Shown: positions 10,911 to 22,603 of the stretch, piece by piece
Position numbering within the stretch: the stretch's first letter is position 1
Layout of the letters: every line of letters begins with the position of its first letter
Source of the DNA: Triticum aestivum
Lineage: Eukaryota; Streptophyta; Magnoliopsida; Poales; Poaceae
Length of the DNA: 64,000 nt
NCBI RefSeq assembly: GCF_018294505.1
Contig: NC_057813.1
Coordinates: 320,935,191 to 320,999,190, forward strand
Direction: 5' to 3'
The notes under the pieces: generated by a model
Seen by the model: the letters and a program-made list of their open reading frames with translations, nothing else
Databases searched by the model: none
Told to the model about the DNA's origin: nothing
Position numbers and translations under genes: made by a program

Positions 10911-12518
10911 GTGAACGTTGAATCATATGATGGCACAACAGACCCCGCGGTATGGATTGAAGATTTTCTCCTACACATTCACATGGCCCACGGTGATGAC
11001 CTACATGCCATCAAGTACCTACCACTCAAGCTCAAAGGACCGGCTCGGCATTGGCTGAATAGCCTGCCAGCAAGTTCCATTGGCAGTTGGGAGGACCTGG
11101 AATACGCGTTCCTTGACAACTTCCAGGGCACTTACGTGCGACCACCGGACGCTGATGACTTAAGTCACATAACCCAACAGCCCGGAGAGTCAGCCAGGAA
11201 ATTCTGGACTCGGTTCCTAACCAAAAAGAACCAAATTGTCGACTGTCCGGATGCCGAAGCCTTAGCAACCTTCAAGCATAACATCCGTGACGAATGGCTC
11301 GCCCGACACCTCGGACAAGAGAAGCCAAAGTCCATGGCAGCCCTCACGACACTCATGACCCACTTTTGCACGGGTGGGGACAGCTGGCTGGCTCGTAGCA
11401 AGATCACACCAAAAAACTTCGGCGATTCAGACGCCAGAGACAGCAACGGCAAGCCACGACGCAATAGACACAAGCGTCGCAACAATGGTGACAACACCGA
11501 AGACACGACAGTCAATGTTGGATTCAGAGGCTCTAAATCCGGACAGCGGAAAAAGCCATTCAAAAGAAACAATCCGGGCTCGTCCATTCTGGACCGCATA
11601 CTCGATCGCTCATGTCAAATTCATGGCACCCCCGATAAACCAGCCAACCACACCAATAGGGAATGTTGGGTGTTCAAACAGGCCGGCAAGTTGAATGCCG
11701 AAAACAAGGAAAAGGGGTTGCATAGCAATGACGACGAGGAGCCCCGGCCGCCGAACACAGGAGGACAGAAGAAATTCCCTCCCCAGGTGAAAACGGTGAA
11801 TATGATATACGCAACACATATTCCCAAGCGGGAATGGAAGCGTGCACTAAGGGACGTCTATGCGACGAAGCCAGTCGCCCCAAAGTTCAACCCATGGTGC
11901 TCTTGTCCGATCACTTTCGATCGCAGGGACCATCCTACCAGTATCCGTCATGGCGGTTCGGCCGCATTGGTCCTTGACCCCATCATCGATGGATTCCACC
12001 TTACACGAGTCCTCATGGACAGTTGCAGCAGCCTGAACCTGCTCTATCAGGATACATTGCGCAAAATGGGCATCGACCCCTCAAGGATCAAGCCCAAAAA
12101 AAACACCTTCAAGGGTGTCATACCCGGTGTGGAGGCCTGTTGCATGGGCTCAATCACACTGGAAGTGGTCTTCGGATCTCCGGACAATTTCTGAAGCGAG
12201 GAGTTAATCTTCGACATCGTCCCCTTCTGCAGTGGCTATCACGCACTGCTCGGACGAATCGCATTTGCCAGAATCAATGCGGTACCGCATTATGCATACC
12301 TCAAGCTCAAAATGCCAGGACCTCGCGGGGTTATAACAGTAAATGGAAACACGGAGCGCTCGCTCCGTATGGAGGAGCACACTGCGGCCCTCGCGGCGGA
12401 AGTACAAAACAGCCTTCTTAGGCAAACAACCAATTTGGCGATAAAGAACCCGGACACTGTCAAGCGAGTCCGGAGTACCCCGCAACAGGATCATCCGGCA
12501 CGTTCAGACCTCGACTAG
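10911..12518 (+). pseudogene. Element C gag capsid region and aspartic protease remnant
   Basis: The frame 10911-12194 encodes a Retrotrans_gag-type capsid domain (PF03732-like) in residues 1-150, with the signature GPARHWLNSLP and SARKFWTRFLTKKNQIVDCP. A basic stretch and a Cys/His segment (CQIHGTPDKPANHTNRECW) follow. From about residue 320 a retropepsin-like domain follows, but its active site reads MDSCSS where family members have DGGS or DTGS, so catalysis is unlikely. A TGA at 12192-12194 is followed by in-frame protease homology (SEELIFDIVPF, YHALLGR), which runs on to about 12518. The usual RT start is not present downstream. Confidence 0.75.
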
Positions 12519-13716
12519 CAATTCGTCCTCCGTCCTAGTCCCAGTCAAGCGGCGAAATTTGTGCCGCGCGTACACAATTACGCACTTAAAATACCATGGG
12601 CATTGGCGGAGGCACGGCCATGACACGGTCCACAATGCGGTTCGACCGCCCTGGGACCCACGCATCTTTGCACCTTTTTTCTTTCAGGTCCCTATCTTCA
12701 GGAGGCTCTTCCGAAAGACCGACTATCGGACACATAGCGGGACGGACACACCAAGAAGACAAGAAGCTTTGGCGTACAAGGGAATCCTCAGGTGGTCTCT
12801 GATAACGATCGTCATACCTATTTTACATACCCGCACACAGCTCGCTCCTGGTCAGGATGTGTCAAACAGTCCTATTTTGCTTATTGCACTACTTGTATAC
12901 GTATGCTTTGACGTACTATTTGAATAACAAGGAAAAATAATGTACAGCGTGAGCTTACTATTACATTTATTTTCCCCTTTTCTTTACTGCTTATTTATTG
13001 CACCCATACACTTTGGTACGTCCGGCTCGCCATGGGCTTCAGTGCACCCCATAACACGGAAGAAAAGTCCGAACACTTTCGACAGTGCGGCACCCCGAAC
13101 TTATAGCATTATATGCATCAGCTCTGAATCATGTCTTGGGTCAATAGTTGGGTTTGCCCGGCTCCCATGTTTTGGTACCTTACGTTCCGCTATATCGACT
13201 AAGTTAGCACAGGGAGAACTACTGCGGTTGTGTCCCGGTTCTTCCGGACGAGCACCTCAGTAGAGAAAGCCGAAAACTGACTGTCATGATGAGGCGAGAG
13301 CTAGTCGCTATTCAAGAGGTCTCAAATCCTTAAAGATTTTTTACGCTTCAGGTGAGGAATCGGCCTTGCCCGATTTAGGCGTGTATAGCGCCCCGAGTCC
13401 GACCTTCCGGATACTAGGGGCTTCGCCGAAATTTAGAATTGTAGACTTCTATGGCTAAGTGAGAGTGATAAGCTGTATAGTCTGATTGCCTTGTTCGCTA
13501 CGTTAAACACCTCCTTAAAAGGACCAAAAATTTGGATAGAGAGTGTTTATATCTATCCCGAACACCCCAGTACTAGTTACATGGGGGCAGAAGCCGACGA
13601 CTGGCCAACTCTCAAGATTTTATAAACGGCCACACAAAAGGTAATATTTTAAATTAACAAAGTGCCACACAGCGCATATGAACTTGTTTTCATATTACAG
13701 GATGATATGAGTACAT
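12519..13716 (+). other. Element C non-coding middle region (site of missing pol)
   Basis: No domain of RT, RNase H or integrase can be found in any frame. The stretch links the protease remnant to the 3' end of the antisense gene. Short frames here (12559-12927, 12940-13263) are unrecognisable and I do not call them genes. Confidence 0.6.
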
Positions 13717-14021
13717 TCATTCAAAAATTACATCCTTAGCACATTCATCCTCCACAAGGCGGGCACCCTTAATGACATTATCATAATACTGTTCGGGGTG
13801 GCGATGCTCCTTGCCCTTCGGCGGCCCCTCTATCACCAGCTTCTCGGCATCCATCTTCGCCCAGTGCACTTTTGCACTAGCCAAGGCACGGCGTGCACCT
13901 TCAATGCAGACGGACCGCTTAATGACTTCAAGTCGCGAACATGCATTTACCATCCGCTTGACAAGGCCAAAGTAGCTGCCGGGCAGGGGCTCGCCAGGCC
14001 ACAGCCGGACTATAAGGTCCT
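13717..14021 (-). pseudogene. Element C antisense gene, 3' terminal coding segment
   Basis: The minus-strand frame ending at a TGA (13717-13719) encodes the C-terminus of the antisense PF04195-like gene, with the segment EKLVIEGPPKGKEHRHPEQYYDNV. It continues upstream without interruption to 14021, where element A is inserted, and resumes on the other side of A at 21020-20918 and then beyond B. The reading frame is open right up to the insertion point, so it was probably still open when A arrived. Confidence 0.75.
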
Positions 14022-15599
14022 TGATACGTCTTCAACGTATCTATAATTTTTAATTGTTCCATGCTATTATATTACCCCTTTTGGATGTTTATGGGCTTTA
14101 TTTTACACATTTATATCATTTTTGGGACTAGCCTACTAACCGGAGGCCCAGCCCGTATTGCTGTTTTTTTGCCTATTTCAGTATTTCGAAGAAATGGAAT
14201 ATCAAACTGAGTCCAAACGGAATGAAACCTTCGGGAGTGTGATTTTTGGAACGAACGAGATCTAGAGGACTTGGAGTGCAAGCCAAGAAGCAGCCGAGGC
14301 GGCCACAAGACAGGAGGGCGCGCCCACCCCCTCTGGGCGCGCCCCCCTATCTTGTGGGCCCCTCGGGCGACCACCGACATACTTCTTCCTCCTATATATG
14401 CCTACGTACCCCGAAAACATTCATGGAGCCAACGAAACACAATTTCCACCACCATAACCTTCTGTATCCGCGAGATCCCATCTTGGAGCCTTCGTCGGTG
14501 CTCCGTCAGAGGGGGAATCGACCACGGAGGGCTTCTACATCAACACCATAGCCCCTCCGATGAGTTGTGAGTAGTTTACCTCAGACCTTCGGGTCCATAG
14601 TTATTAGCTAGATGGCTTCTTCTCTCTTTTTGGATCACAATACAATGTTCTCCCACTCTCTTGTGGAGATCTATTCGATGTAAACTCTTTTTGTGGTGTG
14701 TTTGTCGAGATCCGATGAATTGTGGGTTTATGGTCAAGTTTATCTATGAGAAATATTTGAATCTCTTCTGAATTCTTTTATGTATGATTGAGTTATCTTT
14801 GCAAGTCTCTTCGAATTATCAGTTTGGTTTGCCCTACTAGATTGATCTTTCTTGCCATGGGAGAAGTGCTTAGCTTTCGGTTCAATCTTGCAGTGTCCTT
14901 ACCTAGTGATAGCAGGGGCAGCAAGGCACGTATTGTATTGTTGCCATCGAGGATAAAAAGATGGGGTTTATATCATATTGCTTGAGTTTATCCCTCTATG
15001 TTATGTCATCTTTCTTAATGCGTTACTCTGTTCTTTATGGACTTAATACTCTAGATGCAGGCAGGAGTCGGTCGATGTGTGGAGTAATAGTAGTAGATGC
15101 AGGCAGTAGTCGGTCTACTTGTCACGGACATGATGCCTATATACATGATCATGCCTAGATAATCTCATAATTATTCGCTTTTCTATCAATTGCTCGACAG
15201 TAATTTGTTCACCCACCGTAATACTTATGCTATCTTGAGAGAAGCCTCTAGTGAAACCTATGGCCCCCAGGTCTATCTTTTACCATATAAGATTTCAATC
15301 TACTTTTATTTGCATCTTTACTTTTTGCATCTCTATTATAAAATACCAAAAATATATTTATCTTATCATACTATCTCTATCAGATCTCACTTACGCAAGT
15401 GGATGTGAAGGGATTGACAACCCCTTTATTGTATTGGTCATGAGTTCTTTGTTTGTTTGTGTAGGTGTGTGGGACTTTTGAGGAGCCTCCTACTGGATTA
15501 ATACCTTGGTTCTCAAAAACTGAGGGAAATACTTACGCTGCTATTGATGCATCACTCTTTCCTCTTCAAGGAAAACCAACGCAAGCTCAAGACATAGCA
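14022..15599 (+). repeat. Element A 5' LTR
   Basis: It opens tgatacgtcttcaacg and closes caagacatagca. An inverted repeat GATACGT/ACGTATC lies just inside the LTR start. Open frames at 14246-14570 recur in all copies of this LTR and are chance frames. Confidence 0.92.
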
Positions 15600-15610
15600 A
15601 GAAGGATTTC

Positions 15611-15628
15611 TGGCGCCGTTGCAGGGGA
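15611..15628 (+). other. Element A primer binding site (tRNA-Asp)
   Basis: The site tggcgccgttgcagggga lies 11 bp after the LTR and complements tRNA-Asp with one mismatch (gcagggg for gccgggg). Confidence 0.88.
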
Positions 15629-15818
15629 GGTCTTCGCTCAAGTCAAGACATACCAAGTACCCATCACAAACTCATCTCCCTCGCATTTACATTATTTGCC
15701 ATTTGCCTCTCATTTTCCTCTCCCCCACTTAACCCTTGCCGTTTTATTTGCCCTCTCTTTCCCAATCTCCTCCTCTCTCTTTCGCTTGCTTTCTTGCTCC
15801 TTGCTCTTGTTTGCCGTT

Positions 15819-16667
15819 ATGTCTGAGATTGGGGAGATTATCATCGATATGGACAATAATGATAACATGGAAAATTCTGAAGCTTCGGCTGAAGAACCTC
15901 CTATCTTGCATACTAAAAAGTTTCGAATCGGTAGTGGTAACATCATTGGAAAAGGTGTTATTCAAGATTTCTTTACTTGTGCCGGTGCTTTGCCTTCCAT
16001 GGGTGGTTCTATTATTCATAGAACTAGTAGTCATGCGGATGCTATCGCTATGCTTGTAGTTGAGCTTGAAAGACAATTTATGCATATGCATCCTTGCGTA
16101 CAAAGAATTTTCCTAGAATTTTCCAATATTGAGCATTCTTCTGTTAAGTGCGATGTTACTATCTTTTTGGCTCATGAGTTTAGATTTATTATAAGAGAGG
16201 CCAAAGAAATCTTTGCGCACTATAGGGTGGACGCCGGTCGTCCTCCCATAGAGGCGATCCTCTTTGATCAAGAGGAAATTAGGCGTTTTCAATCTTCGGA
16301 CTATGTTGCTTTCAATGAAAACCTTAGAAAAAAGGTTCCTACCAACATATTGGTTGATAGAATTTCCAAACTTAATAATGATTTTTCTCTTCAAAATAAT
16401 GAGCTAGGATACTCTCTTGAGTATAGGCTCATGAGATTTTGCCAAAAGAATGCTTTTAGTGATGAATTAGTTGTGCATAATGAAGGGCCAAAGGAGGAAC
16501 CTGTTCCTCCTGAGATTGATCTTGGGGAATTTTGTCCCGCTAAATTTAGCCCTTTTGATTACTTTTGCTTGCCTCAAAGAAAACTTGCTGCCAAACATAG
16601 AGAATATGAGATGAGCTTTCAAGATCTATCTTCGCTTTTATGCCTAGCTAGGGGCGTTAAACGATAG
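15819..16667 (+). CDS. Element A anonymous ORF, 282 aa, intact
   Basis: The start ATG at 15819 follows a CT-rich leader (15700-15810) that is shared with element G. The frame is open to TAG at 16665-16667. The product starts MSEIGEIIIDMDNNDN with an acidic Asn/Asp-rich N-terminus, then a Gly/Ser segment (RIGSGNIIGKGVIQDFF), a mixed helical middle (residues 75-210), and ends in a basic tail (RKLAAKHREYEM, LARGVKR). I see no signal peptide, zinc motif, protease site or polymerase motif, and do not recognise the family. As the only coding content of a non-autonomous retrotransposon it may be a captured or relic structural protein. Its intactness argues for recent insertion or past selection. Confidence 0.55.
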   Translation: MSEIGEIIIDMDNNDNMENSEASAEEPPILHTKKFRIGSGNIIGKGVIQDFFTCAGALPSMGGSIIHRTSSHADAIAMLVVELERQFMHMHPCVQRIFLEFSNIEHSSVKCDVTIFLAHEFRFIIREAKEIFAHYRVDAGRPPIEAILFDQEEIRRFQSSDYVAFNENLRKKVPTNILVDRISKLNNDFSLQNNELGYSLEYRLMRFCQKNAFSDELVVHNEGPKEEPVPPEIDLGEFCPAKFSPFDYFCLPQRKLAAKHREYEMSFQDLSSLLCLARGVKR

Positions 16668-19494
16668 CGCTAGTTAGGAGGCAACCCAATTTTATTTGTG
16701 TTTTTTGTTTTTGTTCCTGTTTAGTAATAAATTTTGCATCTACCTTCTGTTTAGATGTGTTTTTATCTTTTAATTAGTGTTTGTGCCAAGTAGAACCTAT
16801 AGGATAACCTATGATGATAGTTGATTTGATTCTGCTGAAAAACAGAAACTTTGCATGCACGAAATTAGTTTTGTGAAATCACAGAAAAGAGCTTTTGCAT
16901 TGATTCTTTTTGCTTCTGATCAATAGACAAATTGTTCAGGAGCTCCTATTTTTTTAGGATTTTTAGAGTTCCAGAAGTTTGTGTTAGTTACAGATTTCTA
17001 TAGACTGTTCTGTTTTTGATAGATTCTGTTTTTCGTGTGTTGTTTGCTTATTTTGATGCATCTATGGCTAGTAAAATAGTTTATAAACCATAGAGAAGTT
17101 GGAATACAGTAGGTTTAACACCAAAATAAATAAATAATGAGTTCATTACAATACCTTATGTGGTGGTTTTGTTTTCTTTCACTAACGGGGCTTATAAGAT
17201 TTCCTATTGAGTTTTGTGTTGTGAAGTTTTCAAGTTTTGGGTAAAGCTTTGATGGACTATGGAATAAGGAGTGGCAAGAGCCTAAGATTGGGGTGCCCAT
17301 GGCACCCCAAGATATTCAAGAATAGCCAAAATCCTAAGCTTGGGGATGCCCCAGGAAGGCATCCCCTCTTTCGTCTTTGTTCATTGGTAACTTTACTTGG
17401 AGCTATATTTTTATTCGCCACATGATATGTGTTTTCCTTGGAGCGTCGTGTATTATATTAGTCTTTGCTTTTTAGTTTACCAAAATCATCCTTGCTGTAC
17501 ACACCTTTTGGGAGAAGCCCACTTGATTAGAATTTGCTAGAATACTCTATGTGCTTCACTTATATCTTTTGAGCTTGATAGTTTTTGCTCTAGTGCTTCA
17601 TTTATATCTTTTAGAGCACGGCGGTGGCTTAATTTTGAAGAAATTTTTAGTCTCTCATGCTTCACTTATATTATTTTGAGAGTCTTTTAGAACAGCATGG
17701 TATTTGCTATGGTTACAAATTTGGTCCTAGAATGATGAGCATCCAAGTTGGGTATAATAAAAACTATCATAGAAAGTGAATTGGATGCTATGATCAATTT
17801 GATGCTTGATAATTGTTTTGAGATATAAAGGTAGTAATGTTAGGGTCATGCTAGTGGGTAATTATGAAATTGAGAAATACTTGTGTTGAAATTGGCAAGT
17901 CCCGTAGCATGCACGTATGGTAAAAGTTGTGTGACAAATTTGTTGCAATGGGTGCTCTTTTGATTGTCTTCCTTATGAGTGGTAGTCGGGGACGAGCGAT
18001 GGTCTTTTCCTACCAATCTATCCCTCTAGGGGCATGCGTAGTAGAAATTTGCTTCGAGGGCTAAGTAGACTTTTGTAATAAATATATGAGTTCTTTATGA
18101 CTAATGTGAGTCCATGGATATACGCACACTCACCCTTCCACTTTGCTAGCCTCTATTGTGCCGCGCAACTTTTGCCGGTATCATGCACCCATTATTTACC
18201 TTCCTCAAAACAGACACCATACCTACCTATTATGGCATTTCCATAGTCATTCCGAGATATATTGCCATGCAACTTTCCACCGTTTTGTTTATTATGACAC
18301 GCTTCATCATTGTCATATTGCTCTTTGCATGATCAAGTAGTTGACATTGTATTTGTGGCAAGGCCACCCTCATAATTTTCATACATGTCGCTCTTGATTC
18401 ATTGCATATCCCGGTGCACCGCCGGAGGCATTCATATAGAGTCACATATTGTTCTAGCTTTGAGTTGTAATTCTTGAGTTGTAAATCAATAAAAGTGTGA
18501 TGATCTTCATTATTAGAGCATTGTCTCAGTAAGGAAAGGATGATGAAGACTATGATTCCCCCACAAGTCGGGATGAGACTTCAGACTTTACATAAAAAAC
18601 AAAAAAAAGAGAAAGGCCAAAAAGAAAGAAAAAAAGAAAAAAAGGCCAAAAGAAAAAAAAGAAAAAAAAGAAAAAAAATGAGAGAAAAAGAGAGAAGGGA
18701 CAATGCTACTATCTCTTTTTCCACACTTGTGCTTCAAAGTAGCACCATGATCTTCATGATAGAGAGTCTCCTATGTTGTCACTTTCATATACTAAGTGGG
18801 AATTTTTCATTATAAGAACTTGGCTTGTATATTCCAATGATGGGCTTCCTCAAAATGCCATAGGTCTTCGTGAGCAAGCGAGTTGGATGCACACCCACTT
18901 AGTTTCTTTTGTTGAGCTTTCATATATTATAGCTCTAGTGCATCCGTTGCATGGCAATCCCTACTCACTCACATTGATATCTATTGATGGGCATCTCCAT
19001 AGCCCGTTGGTACGCCTAGTTGATGTGAGACTATCTTCTTCCTCTTGTTGTCCTCACAACCACCACCTTATACCACCATAGTGCTATGTCCACGGCTTGC
19101 GCTCATGTATTGCGTAAGAGTTGAAAAAAAAGTTGAAGCACGTTAAAAAGTATGAACCAATTGCTCGGCTTGTCATCGGGGTTGTTCATGATGGGAGTAT
19201 TTTGTGTAATGAAAATGAAGCATGGCCTAACTATATGATTTTGTAGGGATAAGCTTTCTTTGGCTATGCTATTTTGATAGGACATGATTATTTGTTAGTA
19301 TGCTTCGAAGCATTATTATTTTTATGTTTTATAAGCTTTTATCTTGCATCATTTGGATCTGAACATTCATGCCACAATAAAGAAAATTACATTGCGAATT
19401 ATGCTAGGTGGCATTCCACATCAAAAATTCTGTTTTTATCATTTACCTACTCGAGGACGAGCAGGAATTAAGCTTGGGGATGCTTGATACGTCT
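16668..19494 (+). other. Element A non-coding 3' region and polypurine tract
   Basis: No gene is supported. It contains the palindromic motif cccggtgcaccgccgg (18410-18425), a long A/G-only-like purine tract about 18590-18712, and the plus-strand priming tract caggaattaagcttgggg followed by atgct ending at 19494. Collinear with 53690-56513 of G. Confidence 0.75.
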
Positions 19495-20917
19495 CCAACG
19501 TATCTATAATTTTTTATTGTTCCATGCTATTATATTACCCCTTTTGGATGTTTATGGGCTTTATTTTACACATTTATATCATTTTTGGGACTAACCTACT
19601 AACCAGAGGCCTAGCCCGTATTGTTGTTTTTTTGCCTATTTCCGTATTTCAAAGAAAAGGAAAATCAAACGGAGTCCAAACAGAATGAAACCTTTGGGAG
19701 TGTGATTTTTGGAACGAACGTGATCCAGAGGACTTGGAGTGCAAGCCAAGAAGCAGCCGAGGCGGCCACGAGACAGGAGGGCATGCCCACCCCCTTTGGG
19801 CGCGCCCCCCTATCTTGTGGGCCCCTCGGGCGGCCACCGACGTACTTCTTCCTCCTATATATGCCTACGTACCCCGAAAACATCCAGGGAGCCAACAAAA
19901 CACAATTTCCACCACCATAACATTCTGTATCCGCGAGATCCCATCTTGGAGCCTTCGTCGGTGCTCCGCCAGAGGGGGAATCGACCACGGAGGGCTTCTA
20001 CATCAACACCATAGCCCCTCCGATGATTTTTGAGTAGTTTACCTCAGACCTTCGGGTCCACAATGTTCTGCCCCTCTCTTGTGGAGATCTATTCGATGTA
20101 AACTCTTTTTGCGGTGTGTTTGTCGAGATCTGATGAATTGTGGGTTTATGATCAAGTTTATCTATGAGAAATATTTGAATCTCCTCTGAATTCTTTTATG
20201 TATGATTGAGTTATCTTTGCAAGTCTCTTTGAATTATCAGTTTGGTTTGGCCTACTAGATTGATCTTTCTTGCCATGGGAGAAGTGCTTAGCTTTGGGTT
20301 CAATCTTGCGGTGTCCTTACCCAGTAACAGCAGGGGCAACAAGGCACGTAGTGTATTGTTGCCATCGAGGATAAAAAGATGGGGTTTATATCATATTGCT
20401 TGAGTTTATCCCTCTACATCATGTCATCTTTCTTAATGCGTTACTCTGTTCTTTATGAACTTAATACTCTAGATGCAGGCAGGAGTCGGTCGATGTGTGG
20501 AGTAATAGTAGTAGATGCAGGCAATAGTCGGTCTACTTGTCACAGACGTGATGCCTATATACATGATAATGCCTAGATAAATCTCATAATTATTCGCTTT
20601 TCTGTCAATTGCTCGACAGTAATTTGTTCACCCACCATAATACTTATGCTATCTATATTATAAAATACCAAAAATATATTTATCTTATCATACTATCTCT
20701 ATCAGATCTCACTTTCGCAAGTGGTCGTGAAGGGATTGACAACCCCTTTATTACGTTGGTTGCGAGTTCTTTGTTTGTTTTTGTAGGTGCATGGGACTTT
20801 TGAGGAGCCTCCTACTGGATACCTTGGTTCTCAAAAACTGAGGGAAATACTTACGCTACTATTGCTGCATCATCCTTTCCTCTCCAAGGAAAACCAACGC
20901 AGGCTCAAGACGTAGCA
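19495..20917 (+). repeat. Element A 3' LTR, with two internal deletions
   Basis: It opens tgatacgtctccaacg and closes caagacgtagca. Relative to the 5' LTR it lacks about 45 bp between gggtcca and caatgttct (near 20059), and about 110 bp between atgctatc and tatattataaaat (near 20655). Both deletions have short flanking matches. They account for the 155-bp length difference. Confidence 0.9.
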
Positions 20918-21020
20918 GTCCTTCATGGCCAGTTCGGCCGCCTTGTGAAGTTCGACCAGTTGCTTCAGCTGGTCGATCAAGGACATCGGATGTTCGGCCC
21001 CAATATACTGGGACCAAAAC
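20918..21020 (-). pseudogene. Element C antisense gene, 103-bp island between A and B
   Basis: This short stretch belongs to neither A nor B. It carries the right target copy of A (gtcct) and the left target copy of B (aaaac). On the minus strand it reads as one open frame containing EHPMSLIDQLKQLVELHKAA, a helical segment that connects in frame to coding sequence on both outer sides (34186 onward and 14021 downward). Confidence 0.8.
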
Positions 21021-21542
21021 TGTCATGGAATTGTCACGTCAGATGTCCTCATGAAAGGACTTAGTTGTGGAGCCATCGCAACTAGGAAGCTTAAAGGGGT
21101 TAATCGGGACAAGGGACATGAGAGGTTTTATACTAGTTCAGCCCCTTACGGTGAAGGTAAGGCCTACGTCTAGTTGGGTTGGTATTGATGTTTCGATGAC
21201 GAGGGAGCGAGATACGCTATGCCCGGCTCTCGATGAGTTGTTTCTTGCCCTAAGCCGCTAGCAGGTCATCCCCTTATGTACACGGGTTGATGCCCCTGCG
21301 GCTTACAGAGTCCCGGCCAGCTTATAAACAGTGTCCGGCTCGGTGACTAGTTAAGTCTACCTTATGATACAAGTCATATTACTGTGGCGGTTTATTACAA
21401 CGGGCCTTAAGTCGCCTGTGGGCCTTAAGCCTTCTATGAACCGCCATCTTCATGCTTTGGTCTTGGGCTTCTCTCTAGTAAGTCTTCTTTGCATAACCCG
21501 GCCCCTCCTGGGCGGCTTACACAAATAGTTATATCCCCAACA
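21021..21542 (-). repeat. Element B 3' LTR
   Basis: The plus strand reads tgtcatggaattgtcacg to atatccccaaca. The TATA region reads ccccttatgtacac, so the TATA box of the 5' LTR copy is mutated here. The adjacent minus-strand sequence CTGGGGCCTAA is the only purine-rich candidate for the polypurine tract. Confidence 0.92.
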
Positions 21543-21826
21543 TTAGGCCCCAGATTGATTTGAACCTATTCATGTCAATCTTAAAATACCTTATGGAACC
21601 GTCCTTCAGTCCTTTGTCTTGCGCGAAGATTTTAACCCGTCGTGACGTCATCATCTGGATCCGGGTTAAATCACCGTGACGTCATCTTCAATAAAACTTA
21701 TTTTTACTCCGTCATATCCTTCAACGGGTCTTTGCCTTTACTGACCATCCCGAGAATCGAGGCGTCAGGGCCGCTGGATAATAAATTTTATCTTCTCATT
21801 TCTCGTGCCGCCTCAGTTATCCTTCC

Positions 21827-21837
21827 CTTATAAATAG
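21827..21837 (+). promoter_or_regulatory. TATA box of the antisense gene in element B
   Basis: The word cttataaatag lies 777 bp before the ATG at 22604 and outside the LTR. A C-rich stretch with several cttcc words (21838-21900) follows, then a probable first non-coding exon ending at a gtaagt donor at 22017 and a 5' UTR intron with a T-rich tract and acceptor ttgttgtag ending at 22590. Inferred from sequence only. Confidence 0.5.
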
Positions 21838-22603
21838 GTGCGACCTAGGTCTTCCCATTCTCCTCCTTCCAGTCGTCTTCTTCCTCTTGCTGTTTCTCTG
21901 TCCCTCGAGCTCTGCCGCCGCTGCCATCGCAGATCTCGTCGTCACCAACTCCAGCCGCTGCATCAACCTGGTTTGACCAGAGTAACGCGACAACCTTCTG
22001 CTGCAACCCTGCATCCGTAAGTCTCCTTTTTCCTATCTCTTAGATCCACATTAAGACCTTCCTCCAGTTCGTCGGAGTTCATCACCATTAGAACCAAACC
22101 CTGGTTAGTTCTCTTCTTAGATGCCTCTTCTGATCTGAGAGTGAGACAAAATGGTCGTGGTAGTTGTTTTCGCACTTGTTTTGGATATAAAATAGATCCC
22201 TTTCTCTGCCTAAGAGCCTCATTCAAGCCTATGAATACGTCTGCATCAGCTTTTAGGTCTAGAAAAATTTCTTATCAGAACAGATCTTTGATCTCCAACA
22301 ATAGCAGCAGATTATGAAACCTATTTGTATCACCCGGAAAACTGCTTCTGTTGAATATGCTTAAACTCAACTGCCTATGTAGCCGGTTCAAATAGATAAC
22401 ACTGATCTATTAACCTTACTTGCTTTTTATGACCTTAAGAAGTTTGAACTGCTTTTGACACATGTGGCGGCTTAGACACGGTTACACAGCTATCCTTATA
22501 TCATTAGGCCCCTTATTAAGCCGCCACCTTGAATAATTAAGATATTTCTTCCGGGTTAAAATTGAACCGGATCTTCTTTTCTTGTTGTAGGCCAACTGTT
22601 GTT

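Larger units (their letters stand above)
14022..20917 (+). mobile_element. Element A: Athila-like non-autonomous LTR retrotransposon
   Basis: A is a plus-strand element flanked by perfect gtcct duplications (14017-14021 and 20918-20922) in the antisense gene of C. LTRs are 14022-15599 (1578 bp) and 19495-20917 (1423 bp, with two deletions). It has a tRNA-Asp primer site, one intact ORF (15819-16667), about 2.8 kb of non-coding 3' region, and the same polypurine tract as D and G. There is no gag or pol. The LTR, leader and 3' region are nearly the same as in element G, but the ORF is unrelated. Probable Sabrina-type, from memory. Confidence 0.92.

Noticed and set aside
12559..12927. A 122-residue frame in element C after the protease
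   Set aside because: No domain similarity could be seen and the region is where pol should be. It may be a leftover of an extra segment but I cannot support a gene.
14246..14570. Paired frames of about 100 residues, repeated at 19734-20033, 51258-51575 and 56763-57017
   Set aside because: These are the same LTR segment in elements A and G read in two frames. Copies change by indels without keeping the frame.
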